DNA of 64,000 nt, from assembly GCF_000510725.1 (NCBI RefSeq), contig NZ_AZNZ01000007.1, positions 1 through 64,000 on the forward strand, given 5' to 3'. Under the pieces are notes generated by a model, which had not been told where the DNA came from, searched no databases, and saw only the letters and a program-made list of their open reading frames with translations. Of the stretch, positions 35,390-43,181 are shown piece after piece (position 1 is the stretch's first letter; every line of letters begins with the position of its first letter). Origin of the DNA: Pseudoxanthomonas sp. J31. Lineage in GTDB: Bacteria; Pseudomonadota; Gammaproteobacteria; Xanthomonadales; Xanthomonadaceae. A program made the position numbers and the translations under genes.

Positions 35390-37312
35390 ATGCTGCCTGA
35401 ACTGGGCCAGGTGCTGATGGCCCTGGCGCTGCTGGTGGCCGCGCTGCAGGCGCTGCTGCCGCTGGCCGGCGCCCACCGCGGCGAACCGCGGCTGATGGCC
35501 GTGGCCCGCCCGGCCAGCTACGCGATGCTGGCCCTGGTCGGCGGCGCCTTCGCCCTGCTGACCTGGGCCTTCGTGTCGCAGGACTTCTCGGTCCGCTACG
35601 TGGCCACCAATTCCAACTCGCTGCTGCCCATGGTCTACCGCTACACGGCGGTGTGGGGCTCGCACGAGGGCTCGCTGCTGCTGTGGGTGCTGGTGCTGTG
35701 CGTTTGGAACGCGCTGGTGGCGGCCTTCTCCCGCGCCCTGCCGCAGGCGGTGGTGGCGCGGGTGCTGGGGGTGCTGGGCATCGTCGCCTGCGGCTTCCTC
35801 GCCTTCCTGATCTTCACCTCCAACCCGTTCGAGCGCCTGCTGCCGGCGGCGGCCGAGGGCCGCGACCTCAACCCGCTGCTGCAGGACCCCGGGATGATCA
35901 TCCACCCGCCGATGCAGTACGTCGGCTGGGCCGGGTTCTCGGTGCCGTTTGCCTTCGCCATCGCCGCCCTGCTCGATGGCCACATCGATGCGCGCTGGCT
36001 GCGCTGGGTGCGGCCGTGGACCAACGTCGCCTGGGCGTTCCTGACCGTGGGCATCGCCCTGGGCAGCTGGTGGGCGTACTACGAGCTGGGCTGGGGGGGC
36101 TGGTGGTTCTGGGACCCGGTGGAGAACGCCGCGTTCATGCCCTGGCTGGTGGGCGCCGCGCTGATCCACTCGCAGGCGGTGACCGAGAAGCGCGGCAGCT
36201 TCCCCGGCTGGACCCTGCTGCTGGCCATCGCCGCGTTCTCGCTGTCGCTGATGGGCACCTTCCTGGTGCGCTCGGGCGTGCTGACCAGCGTCCATGCCTT
36301 CGCCGCCGATCCATCCCGCGGCCTGTTCATCCTGGTGTTCCTGGGCCTGGTGATCGGCGGCTCGCTGCTGCTGTACGCGCTGCGCGCCGGGCGCCTGGAC
36401 CCTGGCGCCGGCTTCCGCCCGGCCTCGCGCGAGACCCTGCTGCTGCTGAACAACCTGCTGCTGGCCAGCGCGTGCGCGATGATCCTGCTGGGCACGCTGT
36501 ACCCGCTGCTGGCCGATGCGCTGGAGCTGGGCAAGATCTCGGTCGGCCCGCCTTACTTCGGCCTGCTGTTCTTCGTGCTGATGGCGCCGCTGCTGGCGCT
36601 GGTGCCGCTGGGCCCGCTGGTGCGCTGGCAGCGCGACCAGGCCTCCAAGGTCGCGGCGCTGCTGCTGCCGTGGCTGGGCCTGGCCCTGGTCGCCGGCGCG
36701 GTGGCGTACTTCGCCGCGCCGCAGGGCAGCTGGAAGACCGCGGCCGGCGTCGCCGGCGCGGCCTGGGTCGGGCTGGGCACGCTGCGCTTCGTCTGGGCGC
36801 GGCTGCGCAACAGCGGCCGCCTGACCGCCGAGATGTGGGGCATGGTCCTGGCCCATCTGGGCCTGGCCGTGTTCGTGGTCGGGGCCCTGCTGGTCGAGGC
36901 GCAGAACGTGCAGCGCGAAGTGGCGCTGAAGCCGGGCCAGGCCCTGGAGCTCGGCCGCTATGCCTTCCGCTTCGAGGGCGTGGACCGGCTGCGCGGCCCC
37001 AATTACCTGGCCGACCGCGGCCACGTGCAGGTGCTGCGCGATGGCCGCCCGCTGGCCCTGCTGCACCCGGAGAAGCGCGCCTATGCCAGCGGCGGCCAGG
37101 TGATGACCGAGGCCGGCATCCGCCCCGGGCTGGCCGCCGACGTCTACGTCGCCCTGGGCGAGTCGCTCGGCGACGGCGCCTGGGCGGTGCGCGTGCACGT
37201 CAAGCCGTTCGTACGCTGGATCTGGGGCGGTGCGGCGCTGATGGCGCTCGGCGGCCTGGTGGCCGCCGGCGACCGCCGCTTCCGCCGCGCCACCAAGGAG
37301 AAGACCGCATGA
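35390..37312 (+). CDS. ccmF: Cytochrome c heme lyase subunit CcmF
   Basis: 640 aa, many transmembrane helices. The WWD-type heme motif GGWWFWDPVENAAFMPWL (about 229-246) and conserved periplasmic His residues mark the c-heme ligase. Start placed at MLPELGQVL, six codons after the first ATG in this frame, because GGAGG lies 6 nt before it. Its stop overlaps the next gene (ATGA). Confidence 0.95.
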   Translation: MLPELGQVLMALALLVAALQALLPLAGAHRGEPRLMAVARPASYAMLALVGGAFALLTWAFVSQDFSVRYVATNSNSLLPMVYRYTAVWGSHEGSLLLWVLVLCVWNALVAAFSRALPQAVVARVLGVLGIVACGFLAFLIFTSNPFERLLPAAAEGRDLNPLLQDPGMIIHPPMQYVGWAGFSVPFAFAIAALLDGHIDARWLRWVRPWTNVAWAFLTVGIALGSWWAYYELGWGGWWFWDPVENAAFMPWLVGAALIHSQAVTEKRGSFPGWTLLLAIAAFSLSLMGTFLVRSGVLTSVHAFAADPSRGLFILVFLGLVIGGSLLLYALRAGRLDPGAGFRPASRETLLLLNNLLLASACAMILLGTLYPLLADALELGKISVGPPYFGLLFFVLMAPLLALVPLGPLVRWQRDQASKVAALLLPWLGLALVAGAVAYFAAPQGSWKTAAGVAGAAWVGLGTLRFVWARLRNSGRLTAEMWGMVLAHLGLAVFVVGALLVEAQNVQREVALKPGQALELGRYAFRFEGVDRLRGPNYLADRGHVQVLRDGRPLALLHPEKRAYASGGQVMTEAGIRPGLAADVYVALGESLGDGAWAVRVHVKPFVRWIWGGAALMALGGLVAAGDRRFRRATKEKTA

Positions 37313-37884
37313 ACACTCCGCACAAACCGCAGGGCCTGCCGGTGGTCGCCGTGGTGATCGGCGCCCTGTTCTTCCTTGGCCTGCTGGGACTGATGCTGCA
37401 CGGGGTGATGCGCTCCGGCGACGCCGACCGCGACGTGCTGCCCTCGGCCCTGATCGGCAAGCCGGCGCCGGAATTCGTGCTGCCGGTGCTGCACGACCCC
37501 TCGGTGCAGATGGGCTCGGCCGAGCTGCGCGGCGCACCCTACGTGCTCAACGTCTGGGGCAGCTGGTGCGTGGCCTGCCGCGAGGAGCACCCGGTGCTGA
37601 CCCGCTTCGCCGAGACCCGCCGCGTGCGCGTGGTCGGCTACAACTGGAAGGACGAGCCGGAGGACGCGCTGCGCTGGCTGGAACAGTTCGGCAACCCGTT
37701 CTTCGTGGTGCTGGCCGACTACGAGGGCCGCTACGTGCTGGACTGGGGCGTGGCCGGCGCGCCGGAGACCTTCCTGGTCGACGGCGCCGGCGTGGTGCGC
37801 TGGAAGCACACCGGCCCGCTGACCGAGCAGGTCGTGGCCGAACGCCTGCTGCCGGCGCTGGAGCAGGTGGAGCGCGGCCGGTGA
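37309..37884 (+). CDS. ccmG: Thiol:disulfide interchange protein CcmG/DsbE
   Basis: 191 aa. An N-terminal anchor (about 10-31) holds a periplasmic thioredoxin-like domain with the active site WCVAC (C87, C90) and the cis-Pro region GAPETF. It reduces apocytochrome c CxxCH motifs before heme attachment. Coupled by overlaps to ccmF and ccmH. Confidence 0.95.
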   Translation: MNTPHKPQGLPVVAVVIGALFFLGLLGLMLHGVMRSGDADRDVLPSALIGKPAPEFVLPVLHDPSVQMGSAELRGAPYVLNVWGSWCVACREEHPVLTRFAETRRVRVVGYNWKDEPEDALRWLEQFGNPFFVVLADYEGRYVLDWGVAGAPETFLVDGAGVVRWKHTGPLTEQVVAERLLPALEQVERGR

Positions 37885-38351
37885 GCGCCATGGCCGCCCG
37901 CGCGCCGTGCCTGCTGCTGGCCGCGGCGCTGGCCCTGGCGCAAGCGCCGGCCGCCTTCGCCCAGGCCGCCGGCGACCAGGCACCACCGGGCTTCCGCGAC
38001 GCCGCCGAGGAAACCCGCTTCCACGCCCTGACCTCCGAGCTGCGCTGCGTGATGTGCCAGAACCAGTCGCTGGCCGACTCCAACGCGCAGATCGCCCAGG
38101 ACATGCGCCGCGAGGTGCTGGCGCTGATGCGCCAGGGCCGCAGCGACGCCCAGATCAAGCAGCACCTGGTCGAACGCTACGGCGAGTTCGTGCTGTACCG
38201 GCCCAGGGTGGACCGCCATACCTGGCTGCTGTGGTTCGGTCCCGGCCTGGTGCTGCTGGGTGGCGCGGCGGTGGTGTGGAGCATCGTGCGCCGCCGTGCC
38301 CAGGCCGCGCCCGCGCGCGAAGACGACGATCCCCCGGAGCAGGAATGGTGA
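37881..38351 (+). CDS. ccmH: Cytochrome c maturation protein CcmH (CcmH/CycL)
   Basis: 156 aa. A signal peptide (about 1-28), the redox motif LRCVMCQNQ (C56, C59) and one C-terminal transmembrane helix (about 115-137). It works with CcmF and CcmG in thioreduction and heme ligation. GTG start overlaps the ccmG stop; an ATG three codons later is the alternative. Only the N-terminal half of the E. coli fused CcmH; the TPR half is separate (ccmI). Confidence 0.94.
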   Translation: MSAMAARAPCLLLAAALALAQAPAAFAQAAGDQAPPGFRDAAEETRFHALTSELRCVMCQNQSLADSNAQIAQDMRREVLALMRQGRSDAQIKQHLVERYGEFVLYRPRVDRHTWLLWFGPGLVLLGGAAVVWSIVRRRAQAAPAREDDDPPEQEW

Positions 38352-39367
38352 ACACCTCCGTGCTGCTGTTCGCCCTGCTGGCCGTGGCCGTGGTCCTGGC
38401 CGTGGCGCTGTGGGTACTGCGGCCGCTGGGCCGGCCGCTGGCGGTCGCGGTCGGCGCGCTGGCCCTGTGCGCCGGCACCGGCGGGCTGTACCTGGCGGTA
38501 GGCACGCCGGCGGCGCTGCGCGCGCCGGTGGCCGCGGCGGACGCGCCGCAAAGCCTGGAGGACGCGGTGGCGCAGCTGGCCGCCGAACTGGAACGCAATC
38601 CGGCCCAGCCCGAGGGCTGGGTGCTGCTGGGCCGCTCCCAGGCCGCCCTGGGCAATGCCGCCGCCGCGCGCGACGCCTATGCCCGCGCCCTGGACTACGC
38701 GCCCGACGAACCCGACCTGCTGGTCGACGCCGCCGAGGCCCGCGCCCTGGCCCATCCGCAACGCCTGTTCGACGAACAGGCCGTGGCCTGGCTGCAGCGC
38801 GCGCGCCAGCTGGTGCCCGGGCATGCCCGCGCCGGCTGGTTCATCGGCGTGGCCCAGCGCCAGGCCGGCCAGGCCGCCGCGGCCGCGCGCACCTGGGAAG
38901 CGCTGCTGCCGGGCGTGGACGAGGCCACCGCGCGCAGCCTGCGGCTGCAGATCGACGCGGCGCGCGCCGATGCCGGCCTGCCGTCGCTGGATGCGCCGGC
39001 CGCGCCGGCGCCCGGCACCGGCCTGACGGTGAAGGTGGCGCTGGATCCGGATTACGCCGCACGCGCGCAGCCGGACGGCGAGGCGGTGGTGTTCGTGCTG
39101 GCGCGCGTGCCCGGCGGCCCGCCGATGCCGGTGGCGGTGGAGCGCCACCGCGTGCGCGACCTGCCGCTGGAGGTGGTGCTGGACGACCGCGACAGCCCGA
39201 TGCCGACGCAGAAGCTGTCGGCGCTGCAGGAAGTCGAGGTGCTGGCGCGGATTTCCGCCGCCGGCAGCGCCAGCCGCGGCGAGGGCGACGTGGAATCGGC
39301 CCCGGTGCGGGTACGCCTGCCGGCCGGCGAGGCGGTCGAACTGGTCATCGGCGCGCCGGCACCCTGA
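38345..39367 (+). CDS. ccmI: Cytochrome c maturation TPR protein CcmI
   Basis: 340 aa. Two N-terminal hydrophobic segments (about 5-25 and 31-52), then TPR repeats (about 75-205, WVLLGRSQAALGNAAAARDAYARAL) and a C-terminal beta domain (KVALDPDYAARAQPDGEAVVFVLAR). It holds apocytochrome c for the ligase. Overlaps ccmH by 7 nt and closes the ccm set. Confidence 0.92.
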   Translation: MVNTSVLLFALLAVAVVLAVALWVLRPLGRPLAVAVGALALCAGTGGLYLAVGTPAALRAPVAAADAPQSLEDAVAQLAAELERNPAQPEGWVLLGRSQAALGNAAAARDAYARALDYAPDEPDLLVDAAEARALAHPQRLFDEQAVAWLQRARQLVPGHARAGWFIGVAQRQAGQAAAAARTWEALLPGVDEATARSLRLQIDAARADAGLPSLDAPAAPAPGTGLTVKVALDPDYAARAQPDGEAVVFVLARVPGGPPMPVAVERHRVRDLPLEVVLDDRDSPMPTQKLSALQEVEVLARISAAGSASRGEGDVESAPVRVRLPAGEAVELVIGAPAP

Positions 39368-39432
39368 GCGCCGCGCGGCCGCGCGGATCGTTTCAGCCGT
39401 CACCGGCGCCAGCGGCGCGCGGGCGATGCCGT

Positions 39433-39438
39433 TACACT
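39433..39438 (+). promoter_or_regulatory. -10 element close to the metX-type start
   Basis: TACACT ends 9 nt before the ATG at 39448; transcription from it would start on or within a few bases of the start codon. The -35 is unclear. Confidence 0.45.
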
Positions 39439-39447
39439 GCGCCGCCT

Positions 39448-40593
39448 ATGGCATCGGCGTCCGCATACGAGTTCATCCCGCCCGGCAGCCGCTTCCATGC
39501 GCTGCCCTCGCCCTTCCCGATGAAGCGCGGCGGCGTGCTGCACGGCGCACGCGTGGCCTACGAAACCTGGGGCACCCTGGCGCCCGGCCGCGACAACGCG
39601 GTGCTGATCCTCACCGGCCTGTCGCCGGACGCGCATGCCGCCTCCGGCCCGCACGATCCCGCGCCGGGCTGGTGGGAAGCCATGCTCGGCCCCGGCAAGC
39701 CGATCGATACCGGGCGCTGGTTCGTCATCTGCGTCAACGCGCTGGGCAGCTGCAAGGGCTCCACCGGCCCGGCCTCGCTGGATCCGGCCACCGGCCAGCC
39801 CTACCGGCTGGCGTTCCCGGAGCTGTCGATCGAGGACGTGGCCGATGCCGCCGCCGCGGTGGTGCGCGGCCTGGGCATCGCCCAGCTGGCCTGCGTGATC
39901 GGCAATTCGATGGGCGGCATGACCGCGCTCGGGCTGCTGCTGCGCCACCCGGGCATCGCCCGCAGCCACATCAACATCTCCGGCAGCGCGCGCGCCCTGC
40001 CCTTCTCCATCGCCGTGCGCTCGCTGCAGCGCGAGGCCATCCGCCTGGACCCGAACTGGAACGGCGGCAACTACGACCACGACACCTGGCCCGAGTCGGG
40101 CATGCGCATCGCCCGCAAGCTGGGCGTGATCACCTACCGCTCGGCGCTGGAATGGGACGGCCGCTTCGGCCGCGTGCGCCTGGACCAGAGCTCGCCGTTC
40201 GCCAACGGCAATGGCGAGGAAGACCCGTTCGGCCTGGAATTCCAGGTCGAAAGCTACCTGGAAGGCCATGCCCGGCGCTTCGTGCGCCGCTACGACCCCA
40301 ATTGCTACCTGTACCTGAGCCGCTCGATGGACTGGTTCGACGTGGCCGAGTACGGCAACGGCGACGTGCTGGCCGGGCTGGCCACGGTCCGCATCGAGCG
40401 CGCGCTGGCGATCGGCGCCAGCACCGACATCCTGTTCCCGGTGCAGCAGCAGCAGGAAGTGGCCGAGGGCCTGGCCCGCGGCGGCGCCGATGCACAGTTC
40501 CTGGGCATGGACTCGCCGCAGGGCCACGATGCCTTCCTGGTGGATTTCGGGCGCTTCGGCCCGGCGGTCCGCGGCTTCCTCGATCGGCTATGA
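39448..40593 (+). CDS. MetX-family acyltransferase, probably serine O-succinyltransferase
   Basis: 381 aa, alpha/beta hydrolase. The nucleophile is Ser154 in IGNSMGGMTAL; the Asp lies near GASTDILFP and the His in SPQGHDAF. Sequence style (EFIPPGSRFHALPSPFPMKRGG, NAVLILTGLSPDAHAA, LGSCKGSTGPAS) is that of xanthomonad proteins described as serine O-succinyltransferases rather than homoserine O-acetyltransferases, so it would make O-succinyl-serine for cysteine synthesis. Substrate choice cannot be proved by eye. It precedes a cysteine-dioxygenase-like gene. Confidence 0.85.
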   Translation: MASASAYEFIPPGSRFHALPSPFPMKRGGVLHGARVAYETWGTLAPGRDNAVLILTGLSPDAHAASGPHDPAPGWWEAMLGPGKPIDTGRWFVICVNALGSCKGSTGPASLDPATGQPYRLAFPELSIEDVADAAAAVVRGLGIAQLACVIGNSMGGMTALGLLLRHPGIARSHINISGSARALPFSIAVRSLQREAIRLDPNWNGGNYDHDTWPESGMRIARKLGVITYRSALEWDGRFGRVRLDQSSPFANGNGEEDPFGLEFQVESYLEGHARRFVRRYDPNCYLYLSRSMDWFDVAEYGNGDVLAGLATVRIERALAIGASTDILFPVQQQQEVAEGLARGGADAQFLGMDSPQGHDAFLVDFGRFGPAVRGFLDRL

Positions 40594-40662
40594 TCGTTTC
40601 CTTCGAAACATACTTCTAACGTCCGCGCCGCTACCCTGCCGCCGCGTACGTTCCGGCAGGCG

Positions 40663-41253
40663 ATGGGCGTGGATTTCCCGGGCAAGCACAAGATGGTGGC
40701 CGCGCTGGACGCGGCCGTGGCGCTGGGCGAATGCCAGGCGGTGACCGCGGCCCTGCGCCGCACCCTGGTCGCGCTGTTCGCCGACCGCGAGGTCGGCCTG
40801 CCGCCGCAGGTGCTGCAGCCGATCTGCGACCACTACGCCCGGCGCGAGCTCTACACCAGCCCGGACCTGGGCTACAGCGTGGTGGCGATGACCTGGGGGC
40901 CCGGCCAGGGCACCCATATCCACGACCACGACGGCGCCTGGTGCGTGGAGGGCGTGTGGCACGGGCGGCTGGCCATCACCCGCTACGAACCGGCCGAACG
41001 CGACGGCGAGCGCTGGCGCTTCGAGGCGGTGGACGACATCGAGGCCGCGCCCGGCTCGGCCGGTAGCCTGATCCCACCGCACGAATACCACGCCATCCGC
41101 AATCCGCAGGCCGACGCGGTGGCCGTGTCGCTGCACGTCTACCAGCACCCGCTGCTGCGCTGCCACGTATTCGTGCCGGAGGACGGGGCCAGCGGCCCGG
41201 CCGGCTGGACCCGGCGCGAGGAGCGCCGGCTGTGTACCGATCCGGCCGCTTAG
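40663..41253 (+). CDS. Cysteine dioxygenase-like thiol dioxygenase
   Basis: 196 aa cupin of the cysteine dioxygenase / 3-mercaptopropionate dioxygenase family. The iron ligands are in GTHIHDHDGAWCVEG (H85, H87), a third His is in PPHEYHAIRN, and C94 may form the Cys-Tyr link seen in animal-type enzymes. It would oxidise cysteine to cysteine sulfinate. It follows the serine succinyltransferase-like gene by 69 nt, placing thiol synthesis and oxidation side by side. Confidence 0.87.
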   Translation: MGVDFPGKHKMVAALDAAVALGECQAVTAALRRTLVALFADREVGLPPQVLQPICDHYARRELYTSPDLGYSVVAMTWGPGQGTHIHDHDGAWCVEGVWHGRLAITRYEPAERDGERWRFEAVDDIEAAPGSAGSLIPPHEYHAIRNPQADAVAVSLHVYQHPLLRCHVFVPEDGASGPAGWTRREERRLCTDPAA

Positions 41254-41269
41254 CCGCCCCGCGGTCCGC

Positions 41270-41283
41270 TATACTGCGCGCCC
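41270..41283 (+). promoter_or_regulatory. tRNA-Leu promoter -10 and discriminator
   Basis: TATACT (41270-41275) immediately followed by GCGCGCCC, ending 2 nt before the tRNA. The GC-rich discriminator is shared with the tRNA-Pro and putative rRNA promoters. Confidence 0.65.
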
Positions 41284-41285
41284 GC

Positions 41286-41371
41286 GCCGAAGTGGCGGAA
41301 TGGTAGACGCAGCGGACTCAAAATCCGCCGGCCTTAAAACCGTGTGGGTTCGAGTCCCACCTTCGGCACCA
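41286..41371 (+). tRNA. tRNA-Leu (anticodon CAA)
   Basis: 86 nt, class II with a long variable arm. Acceptor GCCGAAG pairs with CTTCGGC, followed by A and an encoded CCA. Anticodon stem GCGGA/TCCGC encloses CTCAAAA, anticodon CAA, reading UUG. Confidence 0.95.
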
Positions 41372-41378
41372 GATACGC

Positions 41379-41406
41379 GACGCCCCGGTCCGACGGCCGG
41401 GGCGTC
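41379..41406 (+). terminator. Terminator-like hairpin after tRNA-Leu
   Basis: Perfect 10-bp stem GACGCCCCGG/CCGGGGCGTC with an 8-nt loop, then CTCGTTT. It starts 7 nt after the tRNA. Confidence 0.65.
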
Positions 41407-41538
41407 CTCGTTTCCGCGCGCGAACCATGTCGCGGCCCACTCCCGACCGGCACCACCGCCGCGCAGCCCCCGCCCCACCTTGCGCCACGCCAGGCCGGAA
41501 CCCGGCCCGGCCGTGCCGTCAGGACCCTGCCCCCAACG

Positions 41539-41563
41539 AAAAGGGCCCGCTTGCGCGGGCCCT
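41539..41563 (-). terminator. Intrinsic terminator for the 79-aa gene
   Basis: AGGGCCCGC/GCGGGCCCT stem with a 4-nt loop and, leftward, a TTTT tail. It lies about 60 nt after the stop of the minus-strand gene at 41625. Confidence 0.75.
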
Positions 41564-41624
41564 CCGGTTTCCCTGCCGCCGGGGGCGGCGGCCTTCGCGG
41601 GGCCGCCGCCCCCCCTGGCCGAGG

Positions 41625-41864
41625 TCAGGCCGCCTGGGCGGCCGCCTCGAAATGCCTTCCGGCCAGCCGTGCGACCAGGTCTTCGCACAGGCTCTCCAGC
41701 GCCATGATCCGCACCGTCCCGTAGCGGGCCAGGCGCACCATCCGCTCGACGTAGATCTCGCGTCCATGTTCGGCGGTCTCCAGCATGGACTTGGTGAAGC
41801 CGTTGGGCACGAAGCCCCGCTTCCCGTCCTTGCTTCCGCCCACGTAAAGCACTATCGACGACAT
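41625..41864 (-). CDS. Small hypothetical protein, 79 aa
   Basis: 79 aa, soluble, slightly basic, beginning MSSIVLYVGGSKDGKRGF. I do not recognise its family. A strong GGAAAGG site lies just before the ATG, and an intrinsic terminator follows it, so it looks like a real single-gene unit. Its leader contains a compound hairpin (41936-41986). It lies beside a tRNA gene but no integrase or direct repeat was seen. Confidence 0.65.
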   Translation of the reverse strand: MSSIVLYVGGSKDGKRGFVPNGFTKSMLETAEHGREIYVERMVRLARYGTVRIMALESLCEDLVARLAGRHFEAAAQAA

Positions 41865-41935
41865 GGCCTTTCCTCTTCTTCTTGTTCTTGTCCGACCAGG
41901 CCGGGGAGTGTGGACACCTGGGCGTTAGGAACACG

Positions 41936-41986
41936 TGCAACCAACGTAGCCAGACCGTGTTTCCACCCGGGGACACGGTGGTTGCA
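41936..41986. other. Compound stem-loop upstream of the 79-aa gene
   Basis: TGCAACCA (41936-41943) and TGGTTGCA (41979-41986) form an outer 8-bp stem; CCGTGT (41955-41960) and ACACGG (41973-41978) extend it by 6 bp across an 11-nt one-sided bulge, closing a 12-nt loop. It lies about 70 nt before the start codon. Confidence 0.6.
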
Positions 41987-42009
41987 GGCAGGGGACAGTC
42001 AGCCGGCGT

Positions 42010-42489
42010 TTAGCGGCGCCACGGCCACCAGCCATGGCCATGCAGGGCGTAGTGGTCGGCGGCGCGCTCCAGCGGGTTGCGCACCGAAATCCCGCCGCAG
42101 AGGAAATAGACCGGCACGAACAGCGGCCCCAGCAGCATGTACTGGTAGACGTGGGCGCGTTCGTGGTCGCCAAGGCGCACCTGCCGCTGGCGGCAGCGGC
42201 CGGCGCGGTGCTCGTAGGTGGCGCAGCTGGCGTCGAGGTCGGGTCCGGTGGACAGGATGACGTTGCCCAGGGTCATCGCCCCGCCCGGTCCCCAGGGGTA
42301 GCCGGCAAACAGCAGCGCCCGTTCGCGTCGGGCAAGGCGGAGGCGCGCGCCCAGCGGCAGCCCCGCCAGCCCCGCCAGCAGTCCCAGCAGCGTCCAGGGC
42401 GAGGCCCACACCACGCCCAGCACCAGGGCAAGCCCACGCAGGACGCGGGCGGCGCGGCTCAATCGGACTCGTTCGGGATCAGCAGCCAC
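42010..42489 (-). CDS. Predicted membrane protein with HERAH metalloprotease-like motif
   Basis: 159 aa. A hydrophobic N-terminal segment (about 18-47), a central region with GPGGAMTLGNVILS, and a conserved-looking GDHERAHVYQYMLLGPLFVPVYF block (about 106-128). HExxH-like spacing (H-E-R-A-H) suggests a zinc site, but activity is not shown. ATG overlaps the pspC-like gene by 31 nt; a TTG at 42462 coupled to that stop is the alternative start. Confidence 0.7.
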   Translation of the reverse strand: MAADPERVRLSRAARVLRGLALVLGVVWASPWTLLGLLAGLAGLPLGARLRLARRERALLFAGYPWGPGGAMTLGNVILSTGPDLDASCATYEHRAGRCRQRQVRLGDHERAHVYQYMLLGPLFVPVYFLCGGISVRNPLERAADHYALHGHGWWPWRR

Positions 42490-42665
42490 AGGATCAGGTA
42501 GACCAGCACGCCCGGGAAGGCGGCGGATACGACCGAACCGACCACGTAGATGATCCGCAGCCAGGTCGAACTCCAGCCGAAACGGCGGGCAATGCCGCCC
42601 AGCACGCCGGCGATCATGCGGTCGTTGAGTGAGCGGGCCAGGCCGCTCGTGGACGTTGCACTCAT
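42459..42665 (-). CDS. PspC-domain protein
   Basis: 68 aa. The PspC family pattern is clear: SLNDRMIAGVLGGIARRFGW followed by one long hydrophobic helix (about 40-64, VVGSVVSAAFPGVLVYLILWLLIP). Small stand-alone PspC proteins sit in the inner membrane and are linked to envelope stress. Start chosen at MSATSTSGLARS. Overlaps the next gene. Confidence 0.85.
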   Translation of the reverse strand: MSATSTSGLARSLNDRMIAGVLGGIARRFGWSSTWLRIIYVVGSVVSAAFPGVLVYLILWLLIPNESD

Positions 42666-42694
42666 GGCCGACTCCGATGGTACCTGGCCGGAGT

Positions 42695-43126
42695 CTAGCG
42701 CTGCCCCGCGTCGCCGCGCAGTCGTTGCAGGCGCTGCCGCAGCCACTCGCCCGCCGGGCGTTCAGGCTCGCCCGGGCAGGCCACCCGGTACGGGCGTCCG
42801 GTCAGGCTGCTACGGGTGCCGGCACGCTCGATGAACTCCTCGGCCGTACCCTCCAGGCCGCGGCGGCGGGCATGCTCGTACTTGCGCTGCAGGTGCTCGC
42901 GCGCGGCAGCGGCCTCGTGCCAGCGGCCGTTGCGCTGGAAGCGGCAGCCGGAGTCGCCCAGCGCCGCGATCAGGGCGCGGATTTCGGCATCGCTCCCGGC
43001 ATTGGCCAGCGCGGCTGGCACCAGGGCCAGGGCCAGCAGGCAGGCGCTGGCCCGTGCCCGTCCGGGGGCACGGCGCGCGGCCCGCGGGAAGTGCTTGGTG
43101 AGGTCGGGATGGCCGGTGGCGCTCAT
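42695..43126 (-). CDS. DUF5329 exported protein
   Basis: 143 aa. After a basic N-terminus comes a signal-like segment (about 28-42, ASACLLALALVPAAL); the mature part has two Cys (SGCRFQRNGRWH and VACPGE) and the family layout EIRALIAALGDSGC, HLQRKYEHARRR, GTRSSLTGRPY. Function unknown; probably periplasmic. The start is the ATG at MSATGHPDLTKH, though a longer frame exists. Confidence 0.8.
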   Translation of the reverse strand: MSATGHPDLTKHFPRAARRAPGRARASACLLALALVPAALANAGSDAEIRALIAALGDSGCRFQRNGRWHEAAAAREHLQRKYEHARRRGLEGTAEEFIERAGTRSSLTGRPYRVACPGEPERPAGEWLRQRLQRLRGDAGQR

Positions 43127-43181
43127 GGTCGGCTTCCGGGGATGGCGCGAAGTCTGGCCGGGCGGCGCCGGGCGGCGGGAC

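Noticed and set aside
41269-41976. Frame with a GTRTHTVLRP-like peptide
   Set aside because: It is the reverse reading of tRNA-Leu, a familiar false ORF at tRNA genes.
41286-42009. tRNA-Leu as an integration site
   Set aside because: No integrase, no duplicated tRNA end, and no shift in base composition.
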